Positions 1 to 11,604 of a stretch of 64,000 nucleotides of DNA are shown here, piece by piece. The stretch is from Lamellibrachia columna (lineage: Eukaryota > Annelida > Polychaeta > Sabellida > Siboglinidae). The notes beneath the pieces are model-generated. The model ran no database searches, had not been told where the DNA came from, and saw nothing but the letters and a program-made list of their open reading frames with translations. Where the stretch lies: assembly GCA_963662155.1 (NCBI GenBank), contig OY759269.1, positions 21,085,754-21,149,753 on the forward strand, given 5' to 3'. The position numbers were made by a program, and so were the translations under genes. Every line of letters starts with the position of its first letter. Position 1 is the stretch's first letter.

Positions 1-329
1 AGTCAATTGGCAACCGGATTTGCTCTGTCAGAACCATCCCTACACTACTTATGCTGCTGCGTTATCATTTAATCGACGAAAAGAATGTAAACAATGGAGC
101 ACAATGTGGCAGTAGGTCCAGCTGTTTCCGCCTATTCTGACGTCACGGGGTGCTTGACGTAGATTTTGCGGACTGCACTGGAGCGATGCCAGATAGGCTA
201 TTATTATTCTGACTCTGGTAACTAATTAACTTGAAGGGTGCTGCTAACATTATGTTGAAATCCTGTCACATTTTTAAGTAGCCTGACACAGTGGCAATAA
301 AGTAATATTTATCTTAACTTGTTCTTGAC
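1..329. other. Left-edge sequence with no recognised gene
   Basis: No splice-flanked coding segment, RNA gene or repeat family was recognised here. On the minus strand this would be downstream of the transmembrane exon of the pseudogene at 340-412, but nothing resembling the next cyclase exon (intracellular juxtamembrane, as at 51700-51790) is present. Confidence 0.5.
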
Positions 330-339
330 GTCGTTAAGC

Positions 340-412
340 TCTCGGTGCTTGGCTGCAGCTAACACGAGTAGGAAGATGAAGCGATTACGCCTCCAGTAGT
401 CGACTCGGCGGT
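340..412 (-). pseudogene. Broken transmembrane exon of a second receptor guanylate cyclase
   Basis: The reverse complement closely matches the transmembrane exon of the + strand cyclase at 49894-49984; both contain 'tcgactactggaggcgta' and 'cctactcgtgt'. Three lesions are visible. About 13 bases spanning the acceptor AG are deleted (intact copy 'gtggcagacac', here 'gtggctgacc'). One base is lost inside the membrane-span codons, shifting the frame. The donor 'caggtcagt' has become 'gagcttaac'. This exon cannot be spliced or read as in the intact gene. It follows the exon at 854-962 in the same order and orientation as in the intact gene, so it is the relic of a duplicated locus. No kinase or cyclase exons of this copy lie inside the window. 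Confidence 0.82.
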
Positions 413-853
413 GGTCAGCCACAAAGATTATCATAAACCATTTAAAAATAATATTATATAGATACTTGAACATGTTAATAATCTACGACGTGTAAGTATA
501 ATATCCATACAACCGTTGTAAATTAACGAACCATAAACGGCATGCATACGATTAAATAAACATCTATATGTATGACGTGTTGCTATGGAAAACGCACGAA
601 ATATTATAAATCATAACGGAATTCGTCAAGTTACGGCGGTAGTTTCGTTAATTAATTTCTTGATTACAGGTTCTCCATGTAGCAAAGAGACGTGTTAACG
701 TAGTTTTTGTATAGTTAAATTAAATTATCCAGGTTATCGCATCAATTTAGATGAAGCAGAAACACGATAATCATAAATTGTTTGGATAGCCAACGAGAAT
801 CAATGAATCAAGAAAACGATATATACAATTAGTTGATGGTAAGAGAAACGGAC

Positions 854-962
854 CTTCCGGTTTTGGTTGACACAACTCAGTCAAGAAGCCACATTCGGGT
901 GTGTCAGGCGGTGGTAAGCCGTCTCCCGTGTTCCAGTGCATCGCTTCGCGTAGGTGCACTTG
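854..962 (-). pseudogene. Juxtamembrane exon of a second (inverted) receptor guanylate cyclase
   Basis: A 109-base segment with an acceptor 'cgccag' before 962 and a donor 'ag|gtccg' after 854. It encodes a peptide containing REAMHWNTGDGLPPPDTPEC followed by GFLTELC. It is the same length, phase and nearly the same sequence as the exon at 49295-49403. In receptor guanylate cyclases this stretch, with its Pro-rich DTPxCGF motif, links the ligand-binding domain to the membrane span. The exon itself is still open, but the next exon (340-412) is destroyed, so I score the copy as a pseudogene. Exons upstream of it on the minus strand should lie at higher coordinates; none was found in 1000-36000. 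Confidence 0.85.
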
Positions 963-1341
963 CTGGCGTGACCATCAATGGTGAACCAAACGTAATGCCA
1001 CGAATCATACGATAATGTTGAATATTCATTTGTTGTAAACAGTGCTTGTGCGAAGTTATATGCAGTTAGTTGTTCACAAGTATGAATTACAATGTCAACC
1101 GTAATACCAAGATCAATATTTTTGTACCGTTTGTAGTACAAGCAAGCTAGTAATTTCAACTGACAACACTAAGTGGATCCTTTGTTAATACGACTTATTA
1201 AAGTATAATTTGTTGCAATATGTATAACTACGCGTGGTTCACGTTTTTATGACAATGGATATGGAATGGTTTTTATGTTTCTTAGAAAGAAACCAAGCGT
1301 GTTAAGTACTACTGCACGAAAACATTAAACGGATACTTTAT

Positions 1342-1955
<614 letters not shown>

Positions 1956-2140
1956 TATTGGAAATTGATTTCAAGCATGTAACTGAACTGGTCATTCTAC
2001 ACTGAAATAATAATCGGTCATGTTTATAGTCTTGGCGCCGTGTGGTGCATGAAGCGCTTCTGGTGAATTAATCGGGAACCTAGTTAGTTTATCTAGGCTG
2101 GCGCCGCGTGGCGCCACTTATAGATATATATACATATAAA

Positions 2141-2496
<356 letters not shown>

Positions 2497-2519
2497 GCAG
2501 AAGCATACGCCGACCATTT

Positions 2520-3344
2520 ATCCAGTATTTGCCGCGTTAGGCAAGTCGCTGTTTTAAGCAGACCAACGCCGGTCTGCTTAAAGTTTTGATGTGTTATTTC
2601 CTAAGTAATACGTTTGAGTTTACCATTATCATTGATAGTGGACACAGTTTAGCCGAAAATGAAATAGCATATGTAATTATTTCAAAAATAAATACTATTT
2701 TCTGCAATTTTGAATATGTTTTCTCCAGAGCCTTGTATATTGTTAAGACTTAAAGTTAAGTGCCACGCCAAACCGGGTAAAAATGCTTATAACTTAATAT
2801 TTCTGCTCTATATTGAATGAGTGGTCACCGTTTCGTGTTTATTGTGTAATATGATTAGAAGCAATGTACAATGTTTTATTATAATGTGTAAATTAAGTAA
2901 TATGTGTTTGTTCTTGGCCTCCGACTTCGCTTCTTCGCCTTCGCCTTCGGCTTCGACTTGGCGTTCGTGTCGCAAAAATACGCTAAATATTCAGTATATA
3001 AAGTTGAAAATGATGCGTGTACTGACGTTTGCTGAAAAATACATGTTCAAATAATTTGTATAATGTTTGTTTAATTAATGATGCGTAGTTCGATTACTTT
3101 GACAAATGTTATTTGTCGTAAATCGACATCGCGAAACGACTTTCGGCATTGGATGGTGTCTGTGAATTGCGTTGTTGTGCTCGTTGCCCTTTGGAAGTGT
3201 ATTCGTAAGTATTTCACTCAAAATCAACTTTACTAATACTTTGTCCATATTCAATGGATTAACATTTGTTTAGGGTTAGGATAATTGTAATGACTTTCTG
3301 TCATGTAACTACATCATGTAGTTTATTCTGGTTCTGAGAAAATG
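2520..3344. other. AT-rich interval, nothing recognised
   Basis: No exon-like, RNA-like or mobile-element sequence was recognised. A small TTCGCC/TTCGGCTTCG patch at about 2925-2960 is simple sequence. A short open frame at 2821-3054 has no recognisable domain. Confidence 0.4.
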
Positions 3345-4035
3345 CCATATACTGGGCGATATAGTTTTCGACCTACTTAATAGAATATGCCGTTTTAAAA
3401 AAATCTGAAGAAAATTTTTGTGTAAGAGATCGATATACCAAATCAGCAAAAGCTACTTCATTTATTCAATGCAAACAAATTATTAAAACAGTTGTTTTGA
3501 GTGAAAAACTTACGAATATTGAACGTCTGAACCATGTCGCGCGAGTCGAGGAAACCGGAGGAATTCGACCTATATTTATGGCAAGCCGTACAGACAATCG
3601 TTTTTAATTTTACCACTTTGTTCCAATTATGTCAACTTTTTATAACAACCAGGCTTGACATGGCGCTTTATAAAACACATACACATATATTTGTATTGAA
3701 TATATAACGTTAATGTAGTACATTTTTTATAGTATATTTAACACATTTTAATTATTCCTACTTTTATGACAAGACTAGCTTGCCATACATCTACCACAAA
3801 AAGGGCTATTATTGTCACGTGACCAAGAACGAGACACGCATCAGCAGACGCTCAATAATAATGTCTGGTAAACATGCAAAGTCGGTTTATACCAAGGTAT
3901 GTATATCATAAACATGTTCCATGTTATATTATATATCAAAATATATTTTGCTCAGATAAGACTCTGTATCGTTATTGTCGTAAACAGACGCTGTGACGTC
4001 TCTAACGCGATATCAAGCGAGATTTCAATGGGTCG
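3345..4035. repeat. 0.7 kb direct repeat, copy 1
   Basis: This segment matches 11605-12265 in the same orientation. Shared stretches include 'cctacttaatagaatatgccgtt', 'gtgagtgaaaaacttacgaat'-like text, 'ccatgtcgcgcgagtcgagg', 'gccatacatctaccacaaa' and 'gttattgtcgtaaacagacgct'. Within it, 3776-3871 is open for a Tyr/Arg-rich peptide (KKGYYCHVTKNETRISRRS) ending at a possible donor 'g|gtaaac'. The matching position in copy 2 has 'gtaagt'. It may be an exon of a repeated gene or part of an unclassified mobile element; I cannot decide. Confidence 0.75.
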
Positions 4036-5225
4036 AAAACTGGCGAGGGTCGAAAACTGTATCGGTAACTATACATTATAATTGATCTATTTCAAGTATC
4101 TACAATGTCAATGAACATGTAGTCGGCTCAGTCTCAGGTTCTGACATGATGCCGTAAATGTAATTGTTTTCTTACTCTGTAATTATCACATATCACATCG
4201 ATTATGTTATATATTAATTATATATCATTATTCAACAAAATATACTATTTTAGTAATCATATTTAAAAATACACTGAATTTACTTAAATGTGTGTTTCAA
4301 TCAGAAGATATGGTTAAAATAAAATGCATTGTCCAAAATAGTGTTCACTATGCATATCATGCAACATTTCAGCTAAATTATATAATAAATATATATTTAT
4401 TTACATGTATATTATATGGTAGTCAAACTACATTAATATAAGCAACCTTATGGGTGCAGATCTTGTTTTAAACATGCTGAAGACTTATTTTGTAAATTTA
4501 ATCACATTGTTGATGGTTTATAATTTGTTGCCACCTGATCACCTATACACATTTTTATTGTGTGTGCACACTCAACTTATTGTAAATGCTTTCAACAAAC
4601 ATACTACACATGATAACTCTTAGTTATAACAGCCATTACAACCAATGCCGTTTTATCAAGTATTCTGATACGTATCATATCTTTACAGCCCTACATTTGT
4701 CGTAGACCTGGAAACTCATTTAATAATAAAAATTAATTTGTTGTTTTAATTCACATTATTTATTTTTCAGTTGCTACAAGCCATCAGAAAAGCCAGCAGG
4801 ACATAAAGGTATCTTGTCATGCTATTAACTAGTGTAACAAATATGACACATAGATACTGTGGCAGATATGGTCCTTTACTTTACCAAAACGATTGTCTGC
4901 ATCTCAAATATGCACTGAATATAATTTGGTATGATAACTAATTTGCAACATCATTATCTAAAAATATAAAACTCAAAGCTACGAATAAATATTATTAAAA
5001 TATCCAATCACATTTAAATTTTTTTTGCATAATTATAATTTTGAGATATCATTAAAAAAATATTTTTAATCCATTTCTGTTGTCTATCATAAATCATGCT
5101 ACTTGGGGTCTTTTTAGCAATCAAAGAAATATGAATCAGTAATTATTATTATGGACACCTTGTAAATATGTTAATATTGGCAAGGTAGTATAACGCTTCC
5201 AATTGAACATATCACTACACGTCTG
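4036..5225. other. AT-rich interval with one possible small exon
   Basis: Mostly featureless AT-rich DNA. The only exon-like object is 4771-4808, bounded by a good acceptor 'tttttcag' and a donor 'aag|gtatct'. It is 38 bases with no recognisable protein, so it may be chance. Confidence 0.3.
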
Positions 5226-5227
5226 TC

Positions 5228-5452
5228 AATTTCTAACATTTGTACTTTTTGATAATAAGAACTGTGCACTTTGTCATACATTATGTTCTTTAGCCATCAA
5301 CCACTGGCATGGAAAACTCGGTAGTGTATAGCATAGTGCAATTTCTAACATTTGTACTTTTTTTGAGAATATGAATTGTGCACATTGTCCTACGTTAAGT
5401 TCTTTATCCATCTGGCATTGAATACTCGGTAGTGTATACTGGTAGTATAGTG
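5228..5452. repeat. Two-copy tandem duplication, unit about 112 bp
   Basis: 'aatttctaacatttgtactttt' recurs at 5228 and 5340. The following text (cttta...ccatc..ctggcat...aactcggtagtgtata) is repeated with a few changes. Confidence 0.8.
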
Positions 5453-5764
5453 CAGTAGTTTCCTAGATCTTCTCTTGTTTAATGCAAAATATCAACAACT
5501 GCTGGCAAAGCTATGCAGCAAATGAGTCCTGATATGTTTGTGATAAGATACACTATTAAGAGTTAATTAAAGAAAATATACAAACCATTTAAATATATTA
5601 ATTTCAAGTAATTTCAACCAAAAACAAAATGATTTATGTGTATCACATATATTGTCATTTAAAACAATGAATGTCAATCCTACAGAATATCCTTTTACAT
5701 GTTTGCATTATTGAAATTACATTCTTTCTGACATTAATGAATATTCAAAAACATTTTTTCACAG

Positions 5765-5842
5765 AAGTGTGATAACATTGAAATACCAGATGGATCACAA
5801 GGGGACGATGACGTGGAAACCTCATCAGTTAATCAAACACAG
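5765..5842 (+). CDS. Possible internal exon of an unknown gene
   Basis: A 78-base segment follows 'ttttttcacag' and precedes 'acag|gtgatg'. In phase 0 it reads as an acidic, Ser/Thr-rich peptide beginning KCDNIEIPDGSQGDDD; one other frame is also open. No family is recognised and no confident partner exon was found (the nearest candidate is 4771-4808). It is listed because both splice signals are good and the length is a multiple of three. Chance is the main alternative. Confidence 0.22.
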
Positions 5843-6184
5843 GTGATGATTCTCATTTTACACCTGAATCAGTGGAAACCATCAACATGCTATAAACAGG
5901 CTACTCTTAAAATGATCGATCATATCAATTGGTTTAAAGTATGTTTAATGAAGATTAACCACAGATTTATACAATAGAAATATGTAGAGTACAGGGGGTG
6001 GGGATCAAACATTCCTATTTTTTTATACAACATAGTTTCCTTTCTCAGCATGTGCTAGAACCAAACAAGGGAGACAGTGTATTATATAAAGCTTTGTCCT
6101 TACTAAATTAATTAATTGAAAATCCTAAGATATATATAAGGACATGTTACATCAAAATAAAATAAGAAACGAATAATAAAAAGC

Positions 6185-6335
6185 AATACAGGAAAACTTC
6201 CACAAAGGTAGATACAGATATGAGAAACTATTTAGCAAAGATAGACTGGAATAACACACTGAATAATAAGACAGCAATAGAATGCTGAAATATTTTTAAG
6301 CGTGAAATTGAGTGCATCATTGATTCATTGGTAAG
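6185..6335 (+). mobile_element. Internal fragment of the CR1/L2-like LINE ORF2
   Basis: The + strand reads, with one frame change and one stop, as the endonuclease-RT linker of the LINE at 22425-25970; DMRNYLAKIDWNN and NKTAIEC match positions near 24480-24570 of that copy. Both ends are truncated. It is in the opposite orientation to the larger copies nearby. Confidence 0.75.
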
Positions 6336-6399
6336 TTTTAATTATGGAGCAACACCCTTGTGAACTCAGAAATAAAATAATTTAGGGAACATTTTCAAT

Positions 6400-7260
6400 A
6401 GAACAAAACCCAGTGTGGCTACATTTAAAAAATCATGAAACCAGTCTTATTTTAAGGATAATGGTATGTAATTTGTGTGCCAAATTTCATGATCCATTCA
6501 GAATTCCTGGTGATATAATTTTCATGATACATGATTTCAGCACTCGCAAGGTATTCACGAATACATAACCAAGTGCTACACCACAATATTAATATGATTC
6601 CTGATTCTTCAAACTACTGTAATTTCAATGCTATTGATATATTGGTTATATGTGCTAACTTTCATCTCTAATAGGACATTTCTTCATGCATGATGAACTC
6701 TAAAATTCAATAATAGGTCATTCCACATCAAATCACTGGATGGTCCAGACATTGTATTTTCAGAAGTTCAGATCTCTTCAGGATTTTAATGAGATATTCC
6801 CCAAATATCCAAATTGAACAAATCTAATTCTAGCTTTCTGTTCCTAGTAGTTTCAGAGATGTAGGCATATTAAATGAAACTGGTCTCACTTTAAAGGTAG
6901 TGATTTGTAATTTATGTGTGAAAAATTTAATGATCCATTTGGAAGTCTGTGATGGTGAACTTTATTCGTCAATGGTGCACGATTTTAACACCCACAAACC
7001 ATTCACGTGCACATACCACAGTGTTGATATAATTCATGATTCTTCAAACTGGTGTTGTCTCAATGCTATTAATATATGTGTCCTCACTGTCATCTTTATG
7101 ATGACCTTTTTCTGTCAACAATGGATTTTGCATCAAATCACTGGATAGTCCAGGCTCTATGTCTTCAGATCTCTTCAATATTTATACAAGATATTCACAA
7201 AATGTCACATGTTAGCTTCCTACTCTTAGAAGCTTCTGAGAAAACAACATTTTATGACCT
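6400..7260. repeat. Imperfect tandem repeat of a 0.42-0.44 kb dispersed sequence
   Basis: 'atgaaaccagtctta..ttaaggataatggtatgtaatttgtgtg' at about 6436 recurs as 'atgaaactggtctca..ttaaaggtagtgatttgtaatttatgtg' at about 6877. 'catcaaatcactggatggtccag' at about 6727 recurs at about 7132. A related 'ccatatcaaatcagtcaa' occurs at about 12663. Open frames inside (6900-7148, 7076-7279) have no known domain. This is probably a decayed, unclassified interspersed repeat. Confidence 0.6.
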
Positions 7261-7849
7261 TGGATATCCGTTAATGTAATTTTAGGAAAGTTTGAGGTCC
7301 GATAACTAAGTAGGGCTAGAGCCTTGGCAATGTGAATGTTTAATCTCATATAGACAGAATACGCCCTTTCCTTCACTTTAATGTATCAGATGCTTTTGCA
7401 TCTGAAGTCTGGGAAAGTTTGTAAAATCACATTTGCCATTTCACGAGATACCATCTGTGAAACATATTTTTGTTTAATGAAATTTTCTGGTGAAAACAAC
7501 ATTTCTGTACAAGAACCTACACACCCTAAGCTATAAAAGGGAGTAATTCATGTTCCAACATATTTGATGAATTGTGTATAACAAAAATCAGGCTCGCAAG
7601 TGGTGTTTCACTTTTGAGAAATTATAACTACAGTATTTACTATCCAAAATTCACATTATATATTTATACACACTGATAAATCATGAAATGTTCTGGAATT
7701 ACCATGTACATAAGTGTCAATTTGTAGCCTTTATACACGGTACTATGCAAAACAGCAACTGTGATTGTACAAATATTCCAGGCTCTGGATGCACCACTGT
7801 CTGATTTTATTATAAATAAAGTCAATGTACCCATAAGTTGATATTCTAT

Positions 7850-9355
7850 CAATGATTTAACGAGATTTAGCAATATTAGCCATCCAAGCCAAAGGCCCAG
7901 ATGGCAAGTGGACAAGGAAGCCATATTGATAGTCCAACATTATTCATCTACGTGTAACCCGCCCTCCTGAGATATGTTTCAACATTGTTTTTAGACATAT
8001 TCATGCTGCTAGCAGTTATACAATCTGTAGACAATTTGTTCCATTCATTTATTGTCCTCTGTATGAAAGAGTACTTCCTGATATCCAATCTACACTGATC
8101 CTTTACCAATTTTACCTCATGTCCTCTAGTTCTGCTATCTTTCTTGAGTGAGAAAAACATATTTCTATCAATATTTCATACCCATTCAATATCTTAAAAA
8201 CTTCAATCTGATCTCCTCTTAACCTCCTTGTTTCTAGAGTTGTTAAACCACATTCTTTCAGGCGTTCTTCATAGCTAAGGTCTCTCAGTCCTGGAATAAT
8301 TTTAGTTGCTCTCCTCTGTATGCGTTCAAGCATATCTATATCCTTCTTACGATATGGTCTCCACGCTTGTATACAGTATTCTAAATGAGGTCTAACTATT
8401 GCTTTATACAGATTTTAAATTACCTTTTTTTCTTTGTATGTTATGTTTCTCCTAATCAACCCAAGAATTTCATTACCTTTTGATGCTGCAATACCACATT
8501 GCTCTGAAACGTTCATATCAGCACTTATTGTAGTCCTTTTCTTTTACAGTAGTACCCAGAACAGTATCTCCGATTTTATACTTTACATCCTATTTTCAGT
8601 GTCCTGTATGTAGCCATTTGCATTTCCCAAAATTGAACATCTGCCATTTCTCAGACCATTTCACTATTCTGTCTGGATCGTTTTGTACATGTTGTTTATC
8701 ACCATCAGTGTTAACCTTTCTAAACACTTTTGTGTCATTCCCAAATATAAGTACATTACTTGTTATATTGTCATTCAAGTCATTGATATATATTAAGAAT
8801 AATAAAGATCCTAATACTGATCCTTGTGGTACCCCACACAAAACTGATTTCCAGTTTAAAACTTCTCCATCTACTACAACACGTTGTCTTCTGTCAGTCA
8901 GCCATTGTTCTATCCAGTCAATTATTTTAATTTAAGTAGTAATCTTTGATGTGGTACTTTGTCAAAAGCTTATGCCTAACAAGGATGTCCACCATATGGT
9001 ATTTAATTAACCTTCCTAATAATTTACAAATCACTGACTTTAAACTCAGTGGCCTGTAATTATCTGACTTATTTCTTAAATCCTTTTTAAATAATCGTAT
9101 GATGTTTGCTTCTTTCCTTTCAAATGGGACAACTCCCTCTTTTAATGACAAGTTGAACACTCTTGCAAGTGGTATACTGACTTGATCTACTATTTCCGTT
9201 AGTAGTTTTGGAGGACTTTCATCCACTCCCGGTGATTTATTATCCTTCATTTCCTTTATTTTCTTAGCTACCATTTCTGGAGTTACAATTAACAGTCCTA
9301 AATAGTCAGATTTACCCTCCTGAAATTTAGCATCTGGAACTGGTTGCTCTTCCAT
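7850..9355 (-). mobile_element. 5'-truncated, decayed CR1/L2-like LINE (copy A)
   Basis: The minus strand carries the RT part of ORF2 in at least four frame-broken pieces: 8927-9355 (finger/palm start, KDNKSPGVDESPPKLL), 8596-8841 (palm), 8112-8333 (WRPYRKK-type thumb region, [18 protein letters not shown]) and 7948-8160 (C-terminus, SFIQRTINEWNKLS). The catalytic FADD motif reads FGND (near 8741-8751), so the second catalytic Asp is retained but the first position is changed. The 3' UTR (about 7850-7960) holds the family signature 'aaggcccagatggcaagtggacaaggaagcca' in + orientation. The tail ends in short 'TTAAAT'-type repeats. Inactive. Confidence 0.9.
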
Positions 9356-9399
9356 TGGATCCCTTCCATCACATTCTGCCCTGCAGCCTTGTCACCTGG

Positions 9400-9600
9400 C
9401 AGACTGTTATCATTCTCTCTCTCACTCATTAACCGGTCACCTTTCCCTATCGTCTCCTGGCTAAATTGCGCTCCTGTCACCTTCCCTCTTGACACCGTCC
9501 CTCCTGTCTCCCTCACTCCCATTGCCTTCAATCTCTTCTCCTTCCCTCCCGTCTCCTTTGCTCCTGTCTCCCCTTGTTCTCATGTACACAGCTGGTACTC
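9400..9600. repeat. Pyrimidine-rich minisatellite-like stretch
   Basis: The + strand repeats variants of 'CTCCTGTCTCCCT' and 'CTCCCGTCTCC'. It abuts the truncated 5' end of LINE copy A. The open frames across it are low-complexity. Confidence 0.6.
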
Positions 9601-9717
9601 ATGAGGGAGAACAAAAACACAACATTTCAGGGAGTATTCATTACTGAGTTGTTGGACCTCAAACATTTCCCAACATTATAATGCCAGTAAATTGTGTACA
9701 AAACCAGTTCTATGTGA

Positions 9718-9870
9718 GAATGCGGTAGCGTAGAGGCTAGAGCTTCAGTCAAGAAATTCCGGGTTCGAATCCTCTTGTTGCCGTTTTGAACCTTGGGCAA
9801 GTTTGTTCACTCCACGTTGCTCCAGTTCACTCAACTTTATAAATGAGTACCTTGCTATATACAGTGGATA
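9718..9870 (+). mobile_element. tRNA-derived SINE with conserved central domain
   Basis: A pol III A-box-like 'tagcgtagagg' (about 9727) is followed about 36 bases later by a perfect B box 'ggttcgaatcc' (about 9764). Next comes 'ccttgggcaagtttgttcactccacgttgctccagtt...tataaatgagtacc', which resembles the conserved core seen in CORE/MIR- and Meta-type SINEs of animals. There is no usable cloverleaf with a clear anticodon arm, so it is not a functional tRNA. The 3' boundary is uncertain. Confidence 0.65.
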
Positions 9871-9879
9871 TTTGACTGG

Positions 9880-10460
9880 CTGTGTAGTTCCTGTTCTCTT
9901 GGTCCGTGTTTTCTCCTTCAACGACTCAGTGATATACCTGTCAAATACTTCTGAGTAACCTTTCATCAGTTTTTCGATTCGCTTAATGAACGCATCACCC
10001 AAGTCACGTATTTTGTCTATACCCGGCAATTTTTCCATGCTTAGCACGACAGCTTGTTCATCAATAATGATGACATTGTCTTTGTCAATATGTGGCGGTT
10101 CTGTCTTCTGTAAGCATGTCCACTTCCAAATGCACCTCAGTGCTGTCAGCTCGACTGTGTAGCTAGTGGTCAATTGGGGCTGCATGATCACTTTGCTATC
10201 TGCAAAATGTCGTATTTTTGATGATTTTTATGGACACCCAATCTTTGCCGGCGTTACTTGTAGTTGTTCACGGAAAGATGAATCACGGAATCTCTTTTCT
10301 GCTCTTTCAGGCATCCTTTTATGAACTACACTCTTATAACATTGTGTGTGGTATTTTACTTGTTCGAGTTCACTTGAAGACAATCTCTCCAAATTTTCAG
10401 GCAGCAAGATATATTGTGCTTCACCATATATTGCCCTCTTTTGACCAAAATCCAACAACT
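9880..10460 (-). pseudogene. Fragment of an unnamed repeated invertebrate protein family
   Basis: The minus strand is open at 10228-10458 and 9745-10191 in different frames. The second piece contains VIIIDEQAVV and VFDRYITESLKEKTRTKR. From memory, similar 'DxxAxxQ...FDRYxxxSIKxxTRxxR' proteins occur in many copies in invertebrate genomes, often near transposons; that is recollection, not a search. The tail of the second frame runs into the SINE. Function unknown; probably a decayed mobile-element gene. Confidence 0.45.
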
Positions 10461-10719
10461 TGTAGACTGAAAACGAAGGAAGTGTTCTTCACCTAGGTAC
10501 GTCCTTCCTGGCTTTCTTTATTACACATTATGCCTGCCATTTGAGACGTTTAACTGTTACAATGATGGCGTATAGTATTGTAGTGCGTATAGTGGAATTT
10601 ACGACTTTGCGGGGAGAGAGGGAACATTCGGCTCCACTCTTTCTTTAAGAGTAACCTTCCACTCGGGAAACTTGTGTGGCTGTTGTTCAGCTGGACACTT
10701 GAACATCTCGAATCAAACG

Positions 10720-10720
<1 letters not shown>

Positions 10721-10788
<68 letters not shown>

Positions 10789-10803
10789 GGAGAGGGAGAG
10801 AGA
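10721..10803. repeat. (GA)n microsatellite
   Basis: About 40 AG units, then GGGAGA variants. It is a polypurine tract able to form triplex structures. Confidence 0.95.
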
Positions 10804-10809
10804 GGCCTC

Positions 10810-11604
10810 TACAGGTAGCAGGTGACTGGGATGTGAACGATGTCTAGGTTTTAATCATTCTCTTGTAGGTATCAATTCTACACAAATATCTCGATAAATT
10901 TGGTCCTCAAAATTCACCATGGCTGCAGTTTCCTAAACGACAACCATATTTTAGTAATGTTAAAAATAAACACTTCAATGTCTTGTATTTGCCCTGACTG
11001 TCCCTTGAAGAATTATTTATTACTGAATTATGTGATTTGTGCAAGCAAAACACTTGTATATGAGTAAATTTTAAAGATATTTGCACGATCTATGAACTTT
11101 TAATTATACTATGATATATGATCGATGTTTCTGCTTTTTATATTCGCTTATATTTTTCGTCGATATATTTGTCGGCTAATTTTTCTGTCTAACATTTTAA
11201 CATTTTCGGTCTAACGGGCTTTCTAACATTAAATTGTTGATTTATAGAGTTTTTTGTAAGATTAAATAGCACTTTTTCTTCTGTTTTTGTCTTCTCTTAT
11301 ACTGCGGTACGATATATTTGTCAGTGAAATCGCCTTTCCGGTTCTGATGCCACCGTGATATTGTTACAGCACATTTCGGATGATGGCCATATTAACAATA
11401 CCGGCTGTTGCCAGTATAGCGTTGTTTTGGGCATTAAAGTGCGCAAAAATACCATATATTTTACAAATACACGTCCGTTTTGTATCTGAACCGATGGGGA
11501 GTGATGCAAAGAACACATTAGCATCGAAAAAAATAGGTAAACATGTCGTTTAATAGCTTTAATAATTTCGGCCAGACTAATACACATTTACCCATTATGC
11601 TGAA
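10810..11604. other. AT-rich interval, nothing recognised
   Basis: No coding, RNA or mobile-element signal was identified. The open frame at 11321-11587 (minus) has no known domain. Confidence 0.4.

Larger units (their letters stand above)
330..1335 (-). repeat. Inverted duplicate of the cyclase intron-exon block at 48900-49990
   Basis: The reverse complement of this block aligns with 48900-49990 not only across two exons but across the introns. Shared intron strings include 'gtagtacttaacac', 'attgcaacaaatta', 'gttgtcagttgaaatta' and 'aatgaatattcaaca'. In both copies the upstream intron ends in a long microsatellite (tetranucleotide here, AT/CA there). Intron conservation indicates a DNA-level duplication rather than a processed copy or convergent motifs. 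Confidence 0.85.

Noticed and set aside
9718..9790. Functional tRNA gene
   Set aside because: The A and B boxes are present, but no proper acceptor or anticodon stems can be drawn, and a SINE-type body follows.
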